Made by a program: the position numbers and the translations under genes. The notes beneath the pieces are model-generated. The model worked only from the letters and a program-made list of their open reading frames with translations. It did not search any database and had not been told where the DNA came from. Below, piece after piece: positions 19,254-28,128 of a stretch of DNA of 64,000 bases; within the stretch, counting starts at the first letter, position 1, and each line of letters starts with the position of its first letter. Location: assembly GCF_014196965.1 (NCBI RefSeq), contig NZ_JACIEQ010000001.1, positions 1,634,986 through 1,698,985 on the forward strand, written 5' to 3'. The stretch is from Actibacterium naphthalenivorans (GTDB lineage: Bacteria; Pseudomonadota; Alphaproteobacteria; Rhodobacterales; Rhodobacteraceae).

Positions 19254-19598
19254 TCAGGCGGCGGTTGCGCCGGGGGCGACGGCCCCGTTGATGCTGTCAT
19301 GCAGGGTAAAGACCGAATCCATCCGGGTCAGGCGGAAAACCTTGGCAACCGTGGGCGTCAGCCCGGCAAGTTCCAGCCGCCGCTCGGGCCCGAGGTATTT
19401 CATGAACGACACCACCGCGCCGAGCCCGCTGCTGTCGAGAAAATCGACGCGTGACATATCGACGACGACGCGCTGATGCGGAGTTTCCGAGATTTCGCGC
19501 ATCCTGTCCTTGAACTGGATCGCCACGGCGGCGTCGATTCGGTCGTCGATCACCGTCACGACCAGCGCATCGCCGTGCTCCTTAGCCTGAAGTTCCAT
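19254..19598 (-). CDS. anti-anti-sigma factor (STAS domain)
   Basis: A 114-residue SpoIIAA/RsbV-type STAS protein. The phosphorylation loop MSRVDFLDSSGLGAVVSF carries Ser56-Ser57; by analogy with SpoIIAA the second serine is the target. Its kinase partner is the next gene. A good AGGAG site precedes the ATG at 19598. Together they form a partner-switch module whose output is not visible here. Confidence 0.9.
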   Translation of the reverse strand: MELQAKEHGDALVVTVIDDRIDAAVAIQFKDRMREISETPHQRVVVDMSRVDFLDSSGLGAVVSFMKYLGPERRLELAGLTPTVAKVFRLTRMDSVFTLHDSINGAVAPGATAA

Positions 19599-19724
19599 CT
19601 GCCACTCCTGATGTTGCCGTCACGGGCAGGCTAGACGGCAATCCTTACCAACCGGTATCCATCGGATGAGAGTCGCAAAGCGGCAGAAGCTGCGGCGCCG
19701 GGCACCTCGGGAAAGGGCAGAGGC

Positions 19725-20180
19725 ATGGATTACACCGAACTTGCGAAAACCGTCGCCGCACTGGTGGAGGGCGAGCGTGACACCATCGCTCTGATGGCCA
19801 CGCTTGCCTGCGAAATTCACCATGCCGACGACCGGTTCGACTGGACCGGGTTCTATCGCAACATGGGCGATGACGTGCTGAAGATCGGCCCCTACCAGGG
19901 CGGGCACGGCTGCCTGGTGATCCCTTTTTCGCGCGGCGTCTGCGGCGCGGCGGCGCGCACCGGCGCGGTGCAGCTGGTCGATGATGTCGAGGCTTTCCCG
20001 GGCCATATCGCCTGCGCCGCCTCGACCCGGTCCGAGATCGTGCTGCCGGTGCGCGGCGGGCGGGGCGAATTGCTGGGCGTGCTCGACATCGACAGCAATC
20101 AGCCCGCCGCCTTCAATCAGGAGGATGCGAAAGGGCTGCAGGCGATTTTGGATGCGACCTTCGGCGTGGTCGAAGGCTGA
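19725..20180 (+). CDS. msrC: free methionine-(R)-sulfoxide reductase (GAF domain, fRMsr)
   Basis: A 151-residue single-GAF-domain enzyme that reduces free L-methionine-R-sulfoxide in the cytoplasm. The three redox cysteines are Cys63 (GCLVIPF), Cys73 (GVCGAA) and Cys97 (FPGHIACAAS). Their spacing of 10 and 24 residues equals that of E. coli MsrC. It stands alone, divergent from the STAS/kinase genes. Confidence 0.92.
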   Translation: MDYTELAKTVAALVEGERDTIALMATLACEIHHADDRFDWTGFYRNMGDDVLKIGPYQGGHGCLVIPFSRGVCGAAARTGAVQLVDDVEAFPGHIACAASTRSEIVLPVRGGRGELLGVLDIDSNQPAAFNQEDAKGLQAILDATFGVVEG

Positions 20181-20245
20181 CCCGTGCACCGGAGTTTCCG
20201 GCCGGGGGCTGGCGGCGCGGCGGTTGCTCGACTAAGTGATGGCGC

Positions 20246-20893
20246 ATGACCGACGCCTATAGCCCGCCCGACACCCCGCTGGACATCCTGTACCAGGATC
20301 ATGAGCTGCTGATCGCGAACAAGCCCGCCGGGCTGTTGTCTGTTCCCGGCAAGGGCGCGCATCTGGCCGATTGCCTGTTGTCGCGGGTTCAGGCCGCGTT
20401 CCCCGAGGCGCTTCTGGTGCACCGGCTGGATCGCGACACCTCTGGCGTGATGGTCTTTGCCCTGACGCCGAATGCGCAGCGCCACCTCGGCCTGCAATTC
20501 GAGAAACGCATGGTAAAGAAAACCTACGTGGCGCAGGTCTGGGGCCGGCTGGCGCCAAAGACCGGCACCGTGGATCTACCGCTGATCGTTGACTGGCCGA
20601 ACCGGCCGAAACAGATGGTCGATCATGAAAACGGCAGGGCGGCGGTCACCGACTGGCGCGTGGTGCGCAGTGACGAGACCACGACGCGGGTCAGGCTCTA
20701 TCCCAAGACCGGGCGCAGCCATCAGCTGCGGGTGCATATGCTGGCGCTGGGGCATCCCATCCTGGGAGATCCGTTCTACGCCGAAGGCGCGGCGCGCGCG
20801 GCCGAGCGGCTGATGCTGCATGCCGAAAACCTGCGGCTGCGCCACCCCGATGGCGGCCGGGGCATGAGCTTCAGCGTCAAATGCCCGTTCTGA
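20246..20893 (+). CDS. RluA-family RNA pseudouridine synthase
   Basis: A 215-residue catalytic domain without an S4 domain. The motif LLVHRLDRDTSGVMVFA has the catalytic aspartate at about 62, and GRSHQLRVHMLALGHPILGDPFY is the conserved C-terminal block. The target (23S rRNA or tRNA) cannot be assigned: it is short like RluA itself. Starts 66 bases after the fRMsr gene, on the same strand. Confidence 0.9.
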   Translation: MTDAYSPPDTPLDILYQDHELLIANKPAGLLSVPGKGAHLADCLLSRVQAAFPEALLVHRLDRDTSGVMVFALTPNAQRHLGLQFEKRMVKKTYVAQVWGRLAPKTGTVDLPLIVDWPNRPKQMVDHENGRAAVTDWRVVRSDETTTRVRLYPKTGRSHQLRVHMLALGHPILGDPFYAEGAARAAERLMLHAENLRLRHPDGGRGMSFSVKCPF

Positions 20894-20936
20894 CGGCACC
20901 GGGCCGGCGCGAACCGCCCGCCCCGGCACGATGGGC

Positions 20937-22376
20937 CTATTCGGCGGCCCAGCCCGACACAGCCTTGACCTCCAGAAAATCCTCAAGGCCCCAGACACCG
21001 CCTTCGCGCCCGTTGCCCGAATGTTTCGTGCCGCCGAACGGGCTGCCCGCGGCGCGGCTTTTGCCGTTCACCTCGACCATGCCCGAGCGAAGCCGCCGGA
21101 CCACGCGGTTGGTGCGCGCGCCATCCTGCGATTGCACATAGTTGGTCAGGCCGTATTCGGTGTCATTGGCGATGCGGATCGCCTCTTCCTCGGTCTCGAA
21201 GGGGATGATCGACAGGACCGGCCCGAAAATCTCCTGCCGCGCAATGGTCATGTCGTTGTGCACGTCTGCAAAGACCGTGGGGCGCACGAAATAGCCGCGA
21301 TTGAACCCCTCGGGCCGGCCAAGCCCGCCCGCGACCAGCCGCGCGCCTTCGGCGATGCCGGTTTCGATCATGCCCTGCACCTTGTCGAACTGCGCCTGGC
21401 TGACCACCGGGCCGATGTGCCGCCCCCTGTCATGGCCGGAGCCGACAGCAAGGCCCGTCGCCACCCCGGCCGCCGTTTCCACGGCGTCGTCATAGATGTC
21501 GCGCTGCACCAGCATCCGTGTGGGGGCGTTGCACGACTGGCCGGTGTTGTTGAAACAGTGCTGGGCACCGCGCTGAACCGCTTTTTCATCGGCATCGGCG
21601 AAGATGATGTTGGCGCCCTTGCCGCCCAGTTCCAGATGCACGCGCTTCAGCGTGTCGGCGGCGTTTTTGGAAATCGCGATGCCCGCGCGGGTCGATCCGG
21701 TGAACGAGATCATGTCGACATCCGGATGGCCCGAAAGCTGTGTGCCGACGCCGGCACCATCGCCGTTGACCAGGTTGAACACGCCCGCCGGCACGCCGGC
21801 CTCGTCGAGGATCTCGGCGAACAGCAGCGATGACAGCGGCGCGATTTCCGAAGGCTTCAGCACCATGGTGCAGCCGGTCGCCAGGGCCGGAATCACCTTC
21901 AGCGTGACCTGATTCATCGGCCAGTTCCACGGGGTGATCATGCCGATCACGCCGATCGGCTCCATCAGGATACGGTCATGCGGGGCGTGCGCGCCCAGCA
22001 GGCGCTCAAACTCGAAATCCTTCATCGCACGGATGAAGTTCTTGATGTGCCAGCTGCCTGTGGTGGCCTGCGATGATTTCGCGAAATCGATCGGCGCGCC
22101 CATCTCCAGGCTGATGGCTTCGGCCATGTCGTCCGAGCGGCGATTGTAGATGTCGAGGATTCGCTCGATCAGCGCAAGACGCTCGGCCTTGTCCGAAAAA
22201 GCCCAGCTTTCAAAGGCCGCGCGGGCGGCGGCGACGGCGGCATTCGTGTCGGCCTCGGCCCCCAGAGAGATCACCGCACAGGTGTCTTCGGTCGAGGGGT
22301 CTATAACGCCGAAATCATTGGCGGCGCTGGGATCAACCCATTGCCCGTTGATATAGAACTGGCGTTTTTCGATCAT
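20937..22376 (-). CDS. NAD(P)-dependent aldehyde dehydrogenase family protein
   Basis: A 479-residue enzyme. Catalytic Cys282 lies in NNTGQSCNAPTRM, the general base Glu249 in HLELGGKGANII, and the cofactor region includes ITPWNWPMNQ and FTGSTRAG. EIFGPVLSIIPF is the conserved dimer/NAD region. It would oxidise an aldehyde to the carboxylate in the cytoplasm; substrate unknown. The ATG follows GGGAG. Single gene, divergent from the peroxiredoxin gene. Confidence 0.92.
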   Translation of the reverse strand: MIEKRQFYINGQWVDPSAANDFGVIDPSTEDTCAVISLGAEADTNAAVAAARAAFESWAFSDKAERLALIERILDIYNRRSDDMAEAISLEMGAPIDFAKSSQATTGSWHIKNFIRAMKDFEFERLLGAHAPHDRILMEPIGVIGMITPWNWPMNQVTLKVIPALATGCTMVLKPSEIAPLSSLLFAEILDEAGVPAGVFNLVNGDGAGVGTQLSGHPDVDMISFTGSTRAGIAISKNAADTLKRVHLELGGKGANIIFADADEKAVQRGAQHCFNNTGQSCNAPTRMLVQRDIYDDAVETAAGVATGLAVGSGHDRGRHIGPVVSQAQFDKVQGMIETGIAEGARLVAGGLGRPEGFNRGYFVRPTVFADVHNDMTIARQEIFGPVLSIIPFETEEEAIRIANDTEYGLTNYVQSQDGARTNRVVRRLRSGMVEVNGKSRAAGSPFGGTKHSGNGREGGVWGLEDFLEVKAVSGWAAE

Positions 22377-22511
22377 GGGACGCTCCCTTGGAATTTGCGC
22401 GACACTCTGTCACCGGCCCGATTTCTGTGCAAGTTTGGGATGAACTCGCACGATTTGGAATCTATCTAGAATACGGAAGCTAGTTCCGCCAGACAGGAAA
22501 GGAAGACCTCC

Positions 22512-23165
22512 ATGGCACTTCGCATCAATGATACGGCCCCGAATTTTTCCGCCGACACCACCGAAGGCATGATCGATTTTCACGAGTGGATCGGCGACAG
22601 CTATGCAATCCTGTTTTCCCACCCCAAAGACTTCACCCCGGTCTGCACCACCGAATTCGGCGCGGCCGCCCAATTGGCCGACGAGTTTGCCAAGCGCAAC
22701 ACCAAGGTGATCGGCATTTCCGTGGACAGTGTGGAAGAGCACAAGAAGTGGAAGGCCGATGTCGAAAGCTTTTCCGGCGCCAAGATGGGCTTTCCGATCA
22801 TCGCCGATGACGAGCTGAAGATCGCCAAGCTCTATGACATGCTGCCGGCCGAGGCCTATCTGCCCGATGGCCGCACCCCCGCTGATACTGCGACGGTGCG
22901 CACCACCTTCATCATCAACCCGCAAAAGAAGATCGAGCTGATGCTGATCTATCCGATGTCGGTCGGCCGCAACTTCGACGAGATCCTGCGCGCGCTGGAT
23001 GCGATCCAGATCGCCAAGGACACGCCGATTGCCACGCCGGCCAACTGGCGCCCGGGCGACGATGTGATCGTGGCGCTGTCGCTGACCACCGATCAGGCGA
23101 AAGAGAAGTTCGGCGAGGTGAAGGAAGTCTTCTCCTATCTGCGCACGGTCAAAGCGCCCGAGTAA
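22512..23165 (+). CDS. 1-Cys peroxiredoxin (Prx6 type)
   Basis: A 217-residue peroxidase. The peroxidatic Cys45 sits in HPKDFTPVCTTEF, and no second cysteine is visible, which fits the Prx6/1-Cys group with its long C-terminal extension (NWRPGDDVIVA ... FSYLRTVK). It reduces hydrogen peroxide and organic peroxides. An AGGAAAGGAAG site precedes the ATG. It is bounded downstream by a terminator shared with pnp. Confidence 0.94.
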   Translation: MALRINDTAPNFSADTTEGMIDFHEWIGDSYAILFSHPKDFTPVCTTEFGAAAQLADEFAKRNTKVIGISVDSVEEHKKWKADVESFSGAKMGFPIIADDELKIAKLYDMLPAEAYLPDGRTPADTATVRTTFIINPQKKIELMLIYPMSVGRNFDEILRALDAIQIAKDTPIATPANWRPGDDVIVALSLTTDQAKEKFGEVKEVFSYLRTVKAPE

Positions 23166-23189
23166 CCACCCGGCATCGTCGGAATGAAA

Positions 23190-23217
23190 AAGGCCCCGGT
23201 GTTTCCACCGGGGCCTT
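23190..23217. terminator. bidirectional intrinsic terminator between peroxiredoxin and pnp
   Basis: Perfect twelve-base inverted repeat AAGGCCCCGGTG (23190-23201) and CACCGGGGCCTT (23206-23217) with loop TTTC, A-rich on the left and T-rich on the right. It can stop transcription from both convergent genes. Confidence 0.88.
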
Positions 23218-23239
23218 TCCTTGTTCATGCAGGGCTGGC

Positions 23240-25372
23240 TCAGCCTTCTGCTTTTTCTTCCGCCATCTCTTCGCCGGTGCTCTGGTCGATCATCTTCATC
23301 GACAGGCGCACCTTGCCGCGATCGTCAAAGCCCAGAAGCTTGACGTAAACCTCCTGGCCTTCCTTCAGAACGTCCGAGGGGTGGTTCAGGCGGCGGTTTT
23401 CGATCTGGCTGACATGCACAAGGCCGTCACGCTTGCCGAAGAAGTTCACGAAGGCGCCGAAATCGACGATCTTCACGACCTTGCCCTTGTAGATCTTGCC
23501 CTCTTCCGGCTCGGCCACGATCGAATAGATCATGTCATAGGCCTTCTGGATGGCGTCGGCATTGGCCGAGGCGATCTTGATCACGCCGTCGTCGTTGATA
23601 TCGACCTTGGCGCCCGACACTTCCACGATCTCGCGGATGACCTTGCCGCCCGAGCCGATCACTTCACGGATCTTGTCGGTGGGCACGGTCATGGTTTCGA
23701 TCCGCGGCGCATGGGCCGAGAATTCGCCGGCTTCGGTCAGCGCCTTGGCCATTTCACCCAGAATGTGCAGGCGGCCTGCCTTGGCCTGGGCCAGGGCTTT
23801 TTCCATGATCTCGGGCGTGATGCCCGCGACCTTGATGTCCATCTGCAGCGAGGTGATGCCGTTTTCAGTACCGGCCACCTTGAAGTCCATGTCGCCGAGG
23901 TGATCCTCGTCGCCCAGGATGTCTGTCAGGATGGCATAGCGGCCGTCATCTTCCAGGATCAGGCCCATGGCCACACCGGCAACCGGCGCCTTCAGCGGAA
24001 CGCCCGCATCCATCATCGACAGCGAACCGCCGCAGACAGACGCCATCGAGCTGGAGCCGTTGGATTCGGTGATCTCCGACACGATGCGGATCGTGTAGGG
24101 GAAATCGGTCGCGGCGGGCAGAACGGCCTGAAGGGCGCGCCATGCCAGTTTGCCATGGCCGATTTCGCGGCGGCCGGGCGAGCCCACGCGGCCAACTTCG
24201 CCCACCGAGTAGGGGGGGAAGTTGTAGTGCAGCAGGAAGTTGGATTTGAAGTTGCCGTGCAGCGCGTCGATGAACTGTTCATCGTCGCCCGTGCCCAGCG
24301 TGGTCACGACCAAACCTTGCGTTTCGCCGCGGGTGAACAGGGCAGAGCCATGGGTGCGCGGCAGCAGGCCGGTTTCGCAGACGATCGGGCGCACGGTATC
24401 CAGCGCGCGGCCGTCGATCCGCTTGCCGTTGGTCACCACATCGCCCCGCAGAACCGAGCTCTCCAGCTTCTTGAAGGCGGACCCGAGGTTCGGATCTTCA
24501 AGCTGCTCCTCGGTCAGGGCGGCCTTGACCGTCTCGCGCGCGGCGGCAACGGTGGCGGTCCGCTCCTGCTTGTCGGTGATCGCGAAGGCGGCGTGCATTG
24601 CGGCCTCGCCGGCGGCTTTCACCGCGTCATACAGCGCCGAGTAATCCGGCGACTGGAAATCGAACGGCTCTTTCGCCGAGGCTTCGGCCAGGCTGATGAT
24701 CAGGTCGATCACCGGCTGGATCTGCTGATGCGCGAAGTTTACGGCGCCCAGCATTTCGGCCTCGGAAAGCTCATAGGCTTCCGATTCCACCATCATCACC
24801 GCGTCTTTGGTGCCGGCAACAACCAGATCGAGCCGCTGCTCGGGGTTGTTCCGCAGATCCTGCATATCGTCGACGTCGGGGTTCAGGATGTATTCCCCAT
24901 CCACGAAACCAACGCGGCAACCGGCGATCGGGCCCATGAAGGGCGCGCCGGAAATGGTCAGCGCGGCCGAGGCGGCGATCATCGCAACGATATCGGGGTC
25001 ATTGACCAGATCGTGGCTCAGCACGGTGCACATCACCAGCACTTCGTTCTTGAAGCCGGGCACGAACAGCGGGCGGATCGGACGGTCGATCAGGCGCGCG
25101 GTCAGCGTTTCCTTTTCGGTCGGGCGCGCCTCGCGCTTGAAGAAACCGCCCGGGATTTTACCGGCGGCATAGTATTTTTCCTGATAGTGAACCGTCAGCG
25201 GGAAGAAATCCTGCCCCGGTTTGGGTTCCTTGGCGAAGGTCACGTTGGCCATGACCGAGGTTTCGCCGAGGGTGGCGATGACAGAGCCATCGGCCTGGCG
25301 GGCAACCTTGCCCGTTTCAAGTGTGAGGGTCTCGTCGCCCCACTGCATCGATTTCGTCGTAACGTTAAACAT
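23240..25372 (-). CDS. pnp: polyribonucleotide nucleotidyltransferase (PNPase)
   Basis: A 710-residue 3'-5' phosphorolytic exoribonuclease of the RNA degradosome. Two RNase PH domains are present; the first contains [11 protein letters not shown], the second [15 protein letters not shown] and [21 protein letters not shown]. They are followed by a KH domain ([17 protein letters not shown], about 560-620) and an S1 domain ([21 protein letters not shown]). The ATG at 25372 has an AGGAAACGAG ribosome site. It follows rpsO in the conserved rpsO-pnp order. Confidence 0.96.
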   Translation of the reverse strand: MFNVTTKSMQWGDETLTLETGKVARQADGSVIATLGETSVMANVTFAKEPKPGQDFFPLTVHYQEKYYAAGKIPGGFFKREARPTEKETLTARLIDRPIRPLFVPGFKNEVLVMCTVLSHDLVNDPDIVAMIAASAALTISGAPFMGPIAGCRVGFVDGEYILNPDVDDMQDLRNNPEQRLDLVVAGTKDAVMMVESEAYELSEAEMLGAVNFAHQQIQPVIDLIISLAEASAKEPFDFQSPDYSALYDAVKAAGEAAMHAAFAITDKQERTATVAAARETVKAALTEEQLEDPNLGSAFKKLESSVLRGDVVTNGKRIDGRALDTVRPIVCETGLLPRTHGSALFTRGETQGLVVTTLGTGDDEQFIDALHGNFKSNFLLHYNFPPYSVGEVGRVGSPGRREIGHGKLAWRALQAVLPAATDFPYTIRIVSEITESNGSSSMASVCGGSLSMMDAGVPLKAPVAGVAMGLILEDDGRYAILTDILGDEDHLGDMDFKVAGTENGITSLQMDIKVAGITPEIMEKALAQAKAGRLHILGEMAKALTEAGEFSAHAPRIETMTVPTDKIREVIGSGGKVIREIVEVSGAKVDINDDGVIKIASANADAIQKAYDMIYSIVAEPEEGKIYKGKVVKIVDFGAFVNFFGKRDGLVHVSQIENRRLNHPSDVLKEGQEVYVKLLGFDDRGKVRLSMKMIDQSTGEEMAEEKAEG

Positions 25373-25513
25373 CTCGTTTCCTATGTTGGGGGCGGGACCC
25401 TCCCGTTCCCCCGATTGCGTACGGGGCTGATTGCCCCGTGGCCCATCTGTGTTTTGCTGCCCTGCCCCACTGAGCCCGAAGGGGAGGCCCCGAACCATGC
25501 CCGGGATAGCAAA

Positions 25514-25534
25514 GACGCGCCACAAGGGCGCGTC
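25514..25534 (-). other. hairpin in the rpsO-pnp intergenic region
   Basis: Eight-base perfect stem GACGCGCC (25514-25521) and GGCGCGTC (25527-25534), starting a few bases after the rpsO stop on the minus strand, followed by a short TTTGCT. It could be a weak terminator/attenuator or an RNase III-type processing hairpin, as known between rpsO and pnp in E. coli. It is not a strong terminator because the T-run is short. Confidence 0.5.
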
Positions 25535-25542
25535 CTTCGAAT

Positions 25543-25812
25543 TTAGCGGCGGATGCCGAGGCGCTTGATGAGGTCGGTATACCGCGCCTCTTCCTTGCCT
25601 TTGAGGTAATCCAGAAGTTTCCGGCGCTGCGCGACCATCATCAAGAGGCCACGGCGGGAATGGTTATCCTTCTTGTGGGTCTTGAAGTGTTCGGTCAGCG
25701 TGTTGATGCGCGAGGTCAGGATGGCGATCTGCACTTCGGGCGAACCGGTGTCGCCTTCCTTGGTGGCGAATTCCTTGACTAGGCGGTTCTTTTCTTCAGC
25801 CGTAATCGACAT
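25543..25812 (-). CDS. rpsO: 30S ribosomal protein S15
   Basis: An 89-residue protein of standard S15 length, binding 16S rRNA helices in the central domain. Typical runs are [20 protein letters not shown] and [20 protein letters not shown]. The ATG at 25812 follows AAAAGGAGA. Upstream genes with which it is normally grouped (truB, rbfA) lie about 5 kb away, behind inserted genes. Confidence 0.97.
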   Translation of the reverse strand: MSITAEEKNRLVKEFATKEGDTGSPEVQIAILTSRINTLTEHFKTHKKDNHSRRGLLMMVAQRRKLLDYLKGKEEARYTDLIKRLGIRR

Positions 25813-26025
25813 CGGGGTCTCCTTTTCTGAAAAGGGTTGATGGCGCAAGCCGGGATGTCGTCCAGCAGGGCCCATGGAGAGTGTGCCGCCGGCTTCACCA
25901 GCGGATGCGCGCGTATAGGGGATTTCGGCGGGAAAGGGAAGGGGAATGAACGGGCACCCGGCGCCCCGGCGCAGCGTCTTCATTCCCGTCTGCTGGAAAA
26001 CGCTGCTCTCGATGCTTGTGCGCGG

Positions 26026-26325
26026 CTACTGCACCGGCTCCATCCGGTTCATCTGAATCTCCTGTGCGATGATCTTGGCCCAGTCGCCGATGATCGGGAT
26101 GAAGTCGATCTGCGCCAGGAAATAAGCGGCCACCGATACCAGCATCGTGGCGCCGACCACCGTGCCCAGCCCGACCGCAAGGCCGCGCAGGAAATTGTAG
26201 CCCATCATGCGAAAGGCATTGTCATGCGCGCGCAGGAAGCGGTGTTTGTTGAGCTTGTCGACCTCTTCGCGCAGGGCAGAGAGTTCTGCGATCAGCCGGT
26301 CGGTGTCGGAGGTGTTTTCGGTCAC
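26026..26325 (-). CDS. DUF5665 domain membrane protein
   Basis: A 99-residue protein, probably DUF5665. An N-terminal charged helix (DRLIAELSALREEVDKLNKHRFLR), likely coiled-coil, precedes one long hydrophobic segment (about 48-73, GLAVGLGTVVGATMLVSVAAYF). The C-terminus has IPIIGDWAKIIAQEIQ. Function unknown; a single-pass inner-membrane protein is inferred. GTG 26325 is chosen because AAAGGG lies upstream; a longer GTG start at 26361 lacks a ribosome site. Confidence 0.7.
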   Translation of the reverse strand: MTENTSDTDRLIAELSALREEVDKLNKHRFLRAHDNAFRMMGYNFLRGLAVGLGTVVGATMLVSVAAYFLAQIDFIPIIGDWAKIIAQEIQMNRMEPVQ

Positions 26326-26393
26326 GCGCGCTGCCCTTTGCAGGATCGTCCGCCCCGACACTAACGGCCCCGCCCGCCGCCGCCAAGCCGGGA

Positions 26394-27341
26394 TCAGGCG
26401 GCGGCGCGCATCGCTTCGGCCACGGCGCTTTTGGGCACCAGTGTTACCTGCGACAGATCCAGCCCCGCCGCCCCGGCCACCTCTGCCAGCGGCAGCCCGT
26501 CAAGCAGCAGCAGCGCGTTGTCCGGCGCCTCATCCGAGGCTTCGACCGTCAGCATGGGCGCGGGGTGGGTCTCGTCGTCATAGACCACGGCGAGCGTGTC
26601 TTCGGATGCGTCGTAATCCTCGATCAGCGCGGGGCCGCCATCGTCGATCCAGTCGCCCAGGATGAAATCATCGGCCCCTTCGCCGCCGTTCACGTTATCC
26701 CCGGCTCCGGCAAACAGCATGTCGTCGCCTTCGCCGCCATTGAGATAATCGCGAAGGCCGTCATCCTCCCATTCCTCATCGGGGGTGATGCCGAGGATCG
26801 TGTCATCGCCGGCATTGCCGTTCAGCACATCCGCGCCGCCGCCGCCAAGAACGATGTCATCGCCTTCGCCGCCCATCAGCCCGTCGTTGCCCTCGCCGCC
26901 CGACAGGATGTCGTCGCCCGGCCCGCCGATCATCTGGTCATCGCCGCCGCCGCCGTTCAGAATGTCGTCCCCGGCCTGGCCGAGAAGCATGTCATCGCCT
27001 TCGCCGCCCGCGGCCTGGTCATCGCCGAGGCCGCCGGGCAGATCGTCATCGCCGGTGGCGCCGATCAGCGTGTCATCGCCCTCTGCGCCGATCAGCAGGT
27101 CGTCGCCCGCGCCGCCGTCCAGCATATCATCCCCGGCCCCGCCATAGACGACATCGTCGCCCATATGCGCCAGGATGGAGTCGCCTTCATCGCCCCCCTC
27201 GATCGTGTCGTTTTCATTCGTGCCCTCTGCAAACGGGCCGTCGCCGTTGTTTTCGCCGTCTTCTTCGGCCGGGCCTTCTGTCGGGAAAACCCCCGACACG
27301 CCGACCACCAGAAGACCCAGCAAACCTGCCAAGCCAAACAT
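26394..27341 (-). CDS. RTX-repeat calcium-binding protein with N-terminal membrane segment
   Basis: A 315-residue very acidic protein. A hydrophobic N-terminus (about 2-19) is followed by an acidic linker. About fifteen consecutive nonapeptides of the GGxGxDxLx type run over residues 49-185, with three more near 200-225, forming calcium-loaded beta-rolls. A C-terminal domain (about 230-315) includes VVYDDETHPAPML. Such repeats usually mark type I-secreted proteins, but no ABC/MFP secretion genes are near and the N-terminal hydrophobic stretch suggests Sec export or anchoring instead. The start at 27341 has AAGGG upstream. Biological role unknown. Confidence 0.82.
   Translation of the reverse strand: MFGLAGLLGLLVVGVSGVFPTEGPAEEDGENNGDGPFAEGTNENDTIEGGDEGDSILAHMGDDVVYGGAGDDMLDGGAGDDLLIGAEGDDTLIGATGDDDLPGGLGDDQAAGGEGDDMLLGQAGDDILNGGGGDDQMIGGPGDDILSGGEGNDGLMGGEGDDIVLGGGGADVLNGNAGDDTILGITPDEEWEDDGLRDYLNGGEGDDMLFAGAGDNVNGGEGADDFILGDWIDDGGPALIEDYDASEDTLAVVYDDETHPAPMLTVEASDEAPDNALLLLDGLPLAEVAGAAGLDLSQVTLVPKSAVAEAMRAAA
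26787..27197 (-). repeat. tandem 27-bp units encoding RTX nonapeptides
   Basis: About fifteen in-frame, degenerate 27-base units, each coding for GGxGxDxLx. On the plus strand they appear as recurrent ATCGCC-rich blocks. The periodicity is protein-driven, not a CRISPR or minisatellite. Confidence 0.85.
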
Positions 27342-27459
27342 CACCCTTACCCTTCCCGAAACCACCCGCCCGCGATCGCGCGACGGGAACCACCACGTTC
27401 AGGTTACACGTCAATCGCCCCGCCACCTGCGGATTTCTGACCGGATGGTTAGCCGGAGG

Positions 27460-27966
27460 TTAGCGCCAGGCTTCGGGGTGCTGGGTGTAGGCGATGTAGA
27501 GCGGGTGCTTGGGATGCCCGGCCTGGGTCAGCCCCAGATGAAACAGCTGCAGGCCCGTGGCACGCAACAGCCGCTCTACCGCCGGGCCACGCTGCAGATG
27601 TGCGCCATGCGTGCCCCAGGCGCAGATGATCCGATCGGCCCAGGGGGCGCTTTCGGCGATGGCGATGTCATTCTCGGGCCCCACCGGATCGGCCGCCGTG
27701 CGCATCTTTTTGGGGTCGGTATCGCGCCAGGCGAAGATGTTGGTCACCCGGAACCCGCCAAAGCCAAGTGCACGCGCGCGGCGTTCGCAGCGTTCGACGG
27801 TGGGGTCGTTCTGCACCTCTGTCGCGGTGGAGGGGTTGAGCATGACGAACAGCGCCTTGTCCCCTTCCGGTGCCCAGATCCGGGTCAGGGTATAGCGGTA
27901 CCGCTCGCAGTCGGAATAAACGGCGGTCGAGGCGGCATCGCCCTTCAGATGGGTGCGCGTGATCAT
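27460..27966 (-). CDS. DUF1643 domain protein
   Basis: A 168-residue protein of the DUF1643 family, recognised by RYTLTRIWAPEGDKALFVMLNPSTATEVQNDPTVERC near residues 24-60, then GFRVTNIFAWRDTDP and IICAWGTHG. Function is not established. The ATG at 27966 gives the usual family length. It is divergent from the E1/lipoyl operon, with about 160 bases between starts, so the two could share regulatory sequence; no operator was recognised. Confidence 0.85.
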   Translation of the reverse strand: MITRTHLKGDAASTAVYSDCERYRYTLTRIWAPEGDKALFVMLNPSTATEVQNDPTVERCERRARALGFGGFRVTNIFAWRDTDPKKMRTAADPVGPENDIAIAESAPWADRIICAWGTHGAHLQRGPAVERLLRATGLQLFHLGLTQAGHPKHPLYIAYTQHPEAWR

Positions 27967-28128
27967 GCCCCGTGTTGTGAAACGTTTGGCCCGTGGTTTC
28001 AAGCGGGCCGCGCCCATGATCCACATCAATGCGGCACGGTGGGGTTTGCCCTACCCCGGTTTCACGGGTCGCACGGCCCCGCCCTTCTGTCGTGCAACAG
28101 CAGTTCAAACCATTGGGGGGACGAACGT

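Noticed and set aside
23381..25546. 721-codon plus-strand open frame opposite pnp
   Set aside because: Antisense shadow; pnp is certain on the minus strand and the plus-strand peptide lacks recognisable motifs.
26787..27197. Periodic ATCGCC-rich blocks that look like a CRISPR or minisatellite
   Set aside because: The period is 27 bases, units are degenerate and in frame, and they encode RTX nonapeptides.
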